NCBI GenBank assembly: GCA_023630585.1
Contig: CM042540.1
Coordinates: 13,808,574-13,872,573, forward strand
From: Cranoglanis bouderius
Lineage: Eukaryota > Chordata > Actinopteri > Siluriformes > Cranoglanididae
Length of the DNA stretch: 64,000 bases
Reading direction: 5' to 3'
Under the pieces are notes generated by a model. It did no database searches. It was not told the DNA's origin and was given only the letters and a program-made list of their open reading frames with translations. Both the position numbers and the translations under genes were made by a program. Shown here one piece after another: positions 59,387-64,000 of this stretch. The stretch's first letter is position 1, and each line of letters starts with the position of its first letter.

Positions 59387-60065
59387 GTAAAGTGTGCTTT
59401 TGAGTCTTGTTTGCATTGCACTACGTATTTGTAACGGCCCTGGAGCATTCAGACCAGACTAAACGCACAGCAGCTTGTCTTTGACCGCTTTGACTTCCTC
59501 CTGTCTGACAGTTACTCCTTAAAAATAGGCTTTATCACTCATAAACGAACACATACGCAGTGAGACACTGCTAACCCATTCACTGCTTTGAGGTCTGCAA
59601 ACTCTGTACTGGAGTTACTGTTAAGGTCAGTTGTCGCTCGAGAGCTTGTACATCCAAAAGGTTAAATCCCAAATTGCTCCCTATAAGCCATTACACATGA
59701 AATACAAGCCTATTTATTCATACCCTATGTAGTGCACTTGAATGAGGAGTAGGGTGAATTTGGGATGTATCTACTGCACTCAGGCGCACTCCTTTAATCA
59801 GGTTATATGTTTGAGTTAGCTAGCTGTGCTAACAGTGCTTCACCTTCAGCGTACTACATACACTTAAAGAGAAAGCAACCTTAGCGTTCAGTCTGTTTAT
59901 CCTTATATGTGTCTGATTACTTTAATTCACTTATAGATTTAGTGAGCTCGTCTCTTTCACATGCTGTGCTTCCTTATAGTTTGACAGGTGTGACGTAACA
60001 CTCAGGCCACGGCCTGTTTTAAAGGGCCACCGCCCCCGTTATATGTAGCTCTGAGAAGTTTTCCC

Positions 60066-60166
60066 ATCCATACATTCATCCATACATACATTATATCATA
60101 CACAGAGTCGCGAGGAAGCCTGGAGCCTATCCCAGGGATCCCAGGGCACAGGGCAGGGGTGCCAAC
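60066..60166 (-). repeat. SINE 3' part, left side of a hAT insertion
   Basis: On the minus strand it reads TGGGATAGGCTCCAGGCTTC and ends with a CATACATTC/GTATGTATG-type tail. It joins the segment at 61,666 in sequence once the 1.5 kb insertion is removed. Confidence 0.8.
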
Positions 60167-61665
60167 CAGGGGTATTTCTAGAGTTTGATGAGGCACAGGC
60201 CCCTAAAGAATTTTACAAAAATACTTCAAAATTTCTCCAAAATTAAAAAAAAAAAATAATAGTAATTTATTTTATTTAATTTTTTTCAAAAACAGCACCA
60301 AGCATTCGATTCTGGTGACTTTGGGAGTAGTATTTGTTTTTGTTTGTTTGTTTGTTTAGTTATTTAATTATTAATTCATTTATTTTCTCTAATCATATCA
60401 TGTAATGAACATTAATGTAAGTGCGTGCTGCAGATCACTTCATTAGTTCAGTTTTACATTTTACATTACTGTAAAGGGCTTTGCTAAAATTGCCTACATA
60501 AACTTTTTTTTTTTTTTAGTTATCAAAACTGGTAATGTAATGAAAATGTTTATATATGTGTTGTTAGTTTGGTTGATGACAATGACAAACTTCTAACAAC
60601 GTTAACTTCTATAAGTGCAAGTTTACATCGTATTTGATGCCTGACAGTACCAAATGTCTATTCAAATTCTTGAAATAAATACACATAGGTATACACTCCA
60701 TTCAGAATGATTTTTTTAAAATACAAAGCTAGCACCTGAAATCCCATCACAATAATACAGAAGTGACTTTTGGAATAACCCATATATAAAACAACAAATA
60801 TAAACATTTTCATTACATTTAAAATCCACCCTCTCCAATCCTAGTCCATCAGAGCCCAAAAAAAACAAATTGATTATGGTTTGTTTACACAAATACCAGA
60901 CAATATACTGGAAGAGGCCACTGAATCTGTGAAGTTAGCTTCTAAACCAGGGATGAGCAGTTCCGGTCCTGGAGGGCCACTGCACTGTTCTGCAGAGTTC
61001 AGCTCCATCCCTAATCACACACACCTGAAACATCTAACCAAAGTCTTCAGGAGTACTTGAAAATTACAGGCAGGTGTGTTTGCTTAGCATTTTCGTGAGT
61101 AAACTAACTAACTAGCCCCGTAAATGAACAAATCACTTCAAAAAGCTTTCACTGATGATGACTAAATCACATAATTTGTGGCAGAATGCCTAATTAGAAG
61201 AGATAAGCAAGCATTCTTTTAGCAGCTGACAAGCTAACGTTATTGATCAAATCTCTAAGTAAATTAGAGCTGGAAAACAGGATGTCCTCATTCAACTAAA
61301 TACAAATTCACTTACTACTCATGAACACAGCAATAACTGTTAGCCTGGTAGTTACCTGTCCTCAGCTACAATGCTGTCTTATGAATTAAGGTCTGACTGA
61401 AAGTCCACGGGGGGAAAAGTGAACGGAGGAGGAGCACCGAGAGGTGGGCGGGGCGTATGATTGAAGAGGATGCTCATGGTATTTTCGCTTCAGCTGGCGT
61501 TCCAATCAGCCTTCATGTTTTAAAGCATTCAAATGATGTAAATGATAACGTCCGATGAATAGGAAAGCCTATTTTCAGACTTATCTACTGTAATCTACCT
61601 CATCATACAATGATTTATCAGGAAAAATTTTACTGGGGCACAGCAAGGGTCTAGCGACGCCCCTG
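60167..61665. mobile_element. hAT-type non-autonomous transposon inside a SINE
   Basis: Ends are CAGGGGTATTTCTAG on the left and, on the minus strand, CAGGGGCGTCGCTAG on the right, the CAGGG...CCCTG form of many hAT elements. It is flanked by an 8-bp target duplication, GTGCCAAC (60,159-60,166) and GTGCCAAA (61,666-61,673), one mismatch. The 1,499-bp interior has no transposase ORF and holds another repeat at 60,945-61,080. Confidence 0.8.
60945..61080 (+). repeat. Repeat related to the 21.5 kb foldback family
   Basis: GGTCCTGGAGGGCCACTGCA, AGAGTTCAGCTCCATCCCTA, CACACACCTGAAACATCTAA and TACAGGCAGGTGTGTT are successive blocks of a widespread fish element. It is nested in the hAT element. Confidence 0.6.
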
Positions 61666-61908
61666 GTGCCAAAACATCGCAGGGCACGATCGCACACACA
61701 TTCACACACTACGGACAACTTGGAAATGCCAATTAGCCTACGTCACACGTCTTTAGACTGCGGGAGGAAACCGGAGTACCCAGAGGTAACCCCTAAAGCA
61801 CGGGAAGAACATGCAAACTCCGTGCACACAGGGCAGAGGCGAAATTCAAACCGATGACCCCGGAGGTGTGAGGCAAACATGCTAACCACTAAGCCACTGT
61901 GCCCCCTG
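61666..61908 (-). repeat. SINE 5' part with tRNA-like head, right side of hAT
   Basis: On the minus strand it opens GGGGGCACAGTGGCTTAGTG, then GTTAGCATGTTTGCCTCACA, a box-B-like GGTTTGAATTTC, GTTTGCATGTTCTTCCCGTG and GGTTTCCTCCCGCAGTCTAA. It is the best-preserved 5' end of this SINE in the window. Its 3' part is on the other side of the hAT insertion (60,066-60,166). Confidence 0.85.
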
Positions 61909-62194
61909 AGTTTTCTTAGCGGAGTCTGTTTTTACATTTTAATGCAATACTTTGAGAAAAACATGCCATAATAGATCTGTGCAAACACTTGTGAGAACAC
62001 TTCCTTAACACTATGTGGAACTATTTATTTACTCCCCCTGGAGGGAGTGAGTCTAGCACTGTTGTTTTCCCTGATAAAACACTTCATTAGCAGGTTTAGT
62101 AGGTGTATTAGAGGAGCAAAGTCACCAGACTGTCCTACACGCTCTGCTAAATAATGTGTTCAGTCATACTGCAGTGTCACTGTATATTGTACTG

Positions 62195-62443
62195 TCTACA
62201 CCCATGCTCCTGAAAGTGGTGTCTGTGGACCCTTAGAGGTCTGTGAAGCACAGCCCAGGGGGTCGGCAATTTATTTAAACTTTGTTGCAGTGGTGGAAAT
62301 CACAACCCACTATTTTCAAAGTTATCATGTTTAATAGAGATGGTGCAATACCACTTTTTCTTGTGTGATGCTTATAGCAATACAGAAACCTTGACTACCA
62401 GCCAACATCAATACTCATCTGATATTTTCTTCCTTTAAAAACT

Positions 62444-62533
<90 letters not shown>

Positions 62534-63050
62534 GCAGGGGGAAAATATGTGCTTAAAACAGTACTTACACAAAACCACAGGGTTTTTTTTGTGTTCAGTA
62601 AAACATTTTCACACAAAAATCAATTCTTTTTTTTCCCTTGGATATCAGATCCACCATTTTTTGCTGTTTTCGGTCCAATACTGATCCTGGGTATTGGATC
62701 AGTGACATCTTTAATATTTTTTATTGAGTTCTTAATGTTATTAGCCTGTTGGACTGGTCACTTAACTTGAATGGGTTTAATCAAGACGTCTAAATAATAT
62801 CAACTTGAATCTAATGACAATCTTAAAACTGTGTTCTGGGGGAAAAAAAAGTTCAGGAATAACAAGCTGTATGGCTCCAATAAATAGCCAAGTGTTATTG
62901 CACACATTTAAATAATAAGATTAATATTTGATTGGGTCGATTTTGTTGAAAGAAAATCTGTTCTCAGGGGTCTGTGGAACTTCAACCGACCACCCCAATC
63001 CACCTGGTTGTACAAAGTTTGAGAACACCTGGTCTATGCTATGCCGAGCT
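62195..63050. mobile_element. Probable decayed hAT-like element with (TA)n
   Basis: The left part has GGTGTCTGTGGACCCTTAGA and GGTCTGTGAAG. The right part has GGGGTCTGTGGAACTTCAAC and AAGTTTGAGAACACCTGGTC, the wording of common hAT ends in fishes. A (TA)n tract of about 42 units lies at 62,446-62,530. Borders are uncertain. Confidence 0.4.
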
Positions 63051-64000
63051 ACCCACCAGACATTTATGACAATTTTCACATAATGGCCCTTACAGAAGAG
63101 CCACACACGCATATTACTCAGGATGTAATACATTTTGTTTAGTAGCTCTCAGCGTGCAGATTGTTCCACTTGAACCTAATGTACTGCCGTCTTTGAAATG
63201 GTTGTAGATGTATGGAGGACCTGAACTCATGGTTTTGCCTGTGAAATGTGAAAAAACACACAGCTTCATTTTTACATGAATAATTAAATGCAGACTTGAT
63301 TACATAAGCAAAAAAAAGAGGAATAAATAATGAATAAAGGCATAGCATTATGATAAATACAGAAAACAGAATACATACAGTACTCTCTCAAGCATCTCTA
63401 AAGCACTTCATCTAAGGCACTTCATCTAAGGCACTTCAAATATAATGAAATGGAAAACAATTAATGTCTTAATAATTACTATACTGAGTACTAAACAGTG
63501 AAGCAGCCATTATAATATAAATCAAATCATTATTTGCCTTTGTATTTACAACTACTAAAATAATAGTTATCATAATATATGGACAGTGTTAAAACAGCTT
63601 AAAATTCCAGTAGCCAATAAAAAATGCCTTCCCACATCCCTGCACTTTCATGCAGGTTTCATAGGAAATTGGCTCATAGGTTTTTCCAGCTTTCTTGTGG
63701 AACTTGTTACAGTTAGTCTCAGACTGCTTCGATGATGCAATGACTTATTTATTTATTTATTTTTACCAGAAACATGACCTAATACTTAATCTTGTCAACT
63801 CCTTAAATAAATAAAAATCAAAAATCTCGTAACATTGTAACATTGATTTATTTTTTTTTTAATAATTAAAATTGCATATTAATAGAAAATTGATATGTAA
63901 GAGAAAATGCAGGCTATATGAAAATGAGTAATGACTTATTACTGTATAAATAAGTCTATCTATAAATAAATGCCTTAGTACTGTATCTCCCCAAAATAAA
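63051..64000. other. AT-rich gbe1 intron sequence
   Basis: GGCACTTCATCTAA occurs twice in tandem at 63,401-63,435. (TTTA)n at about 63,745-63,764. No exon found. Confidence 0.45.

Larger units (their letters stand above)
59387..64000 (+). other. gbe1: gbe1 intron 1 (partial)
   Basis: It begins with GTAAAGTGTG. No second exon (expected to open the CBM48 region) was found before the window ends, so intron 1 exceeds 4.6 kb. It holds a split SINE, a hAT element and other repeats listed separately. Confidence 0.75.

Noticed and set aside
60002..60196. 64-codon minus-strand ORF in gbe1 intron 1
   Set aside because: It lies over the SINE and hAT junction and reflects repeat sequence only.

Overview
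This is a 64 kb window of vertebrate nuclear DNA, almost certainly from a teleost fish and most likely a catfish or other ostariophysan. The base composition is AT-rich. Dinucleotide and tetranucleotide microsatellites are dense, several different Tc1/mariner families are present, and there are many diverged copies of a tRNA-derived SINE of the type I associate with catfish genomes (from memory, not a search). There are no bacterial-type operons, no tRNA or rRNA genes, no CRISPR array and no long ORF.

Only two host genes can be supported, each by its first coding exon, and they diverge head to head. On the minus strand at 22,829-22,889 is a 61-nt signal-peptide exon (20 codons plus one base, phase-1 donor) under a CpG-rich promoter. 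I read it as exon 1 of cadm2, a synaptic immunoglobulin-superfamily adhesion molecule. On the plus strand at 59,289-59,386 is exon 1 of gbe1, the 1,4-alpha-glucan (glycogen) branching enzyme, recognised from its conserved N-terminal motif (DPHLKPYEKDFERR) and a phase-2 donor. GBE1 and CADM2 are divergent neighbours in human too, so the synteny supports both calls. Everything left of 22.8 kb is therefore probably cadm2 intron 1. The 36 kb between the two start codons is intergenic. From 59.4 kb to the end is gbe1 intron 1.

Layout: 1-0.54 kb is a Tc1 remnant. 0.5-22.8 kb is cadm2 intron 1 with SINEs, a foldback element, a TIR transposon, a composite Tc1 relic, a repeat pair carrying CRE motifs, and unique blocks that look like conserved non-coding DNA. 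22.7-23.2 kb is the cadm2 CpG promoter and exon. 23.5-26 kb is a ~125-bp repeat unit and a Tc1 element interrupted by the same unit. 26-44 kb is mostly unique AT-rich DNA with microsatellites and small MITEs. 44.4-45.2 kb is a PIF/Harbinger relic. 45.9-54.1 kb is a Tc1 cluster with at least three families. 56.5 kb is a mariner-like MITE. 59.1-59.4 kb is the gbe1 promoter and exon 1. 60.1-61.9 kb is a SINE split by a 1.5 kb hAT element.

No novel multi-gene system was found. The points most worth checking are the compact cadm2/gbe1 head-to-head arrangement with its regulatory candidates, a GA microsatellite in the cadm2 leader, two sibling Tc1 copies that share the same disabling mutations, repeats that carry CRE sites, and a 41-nt exon-like segment antisense to cadm2.
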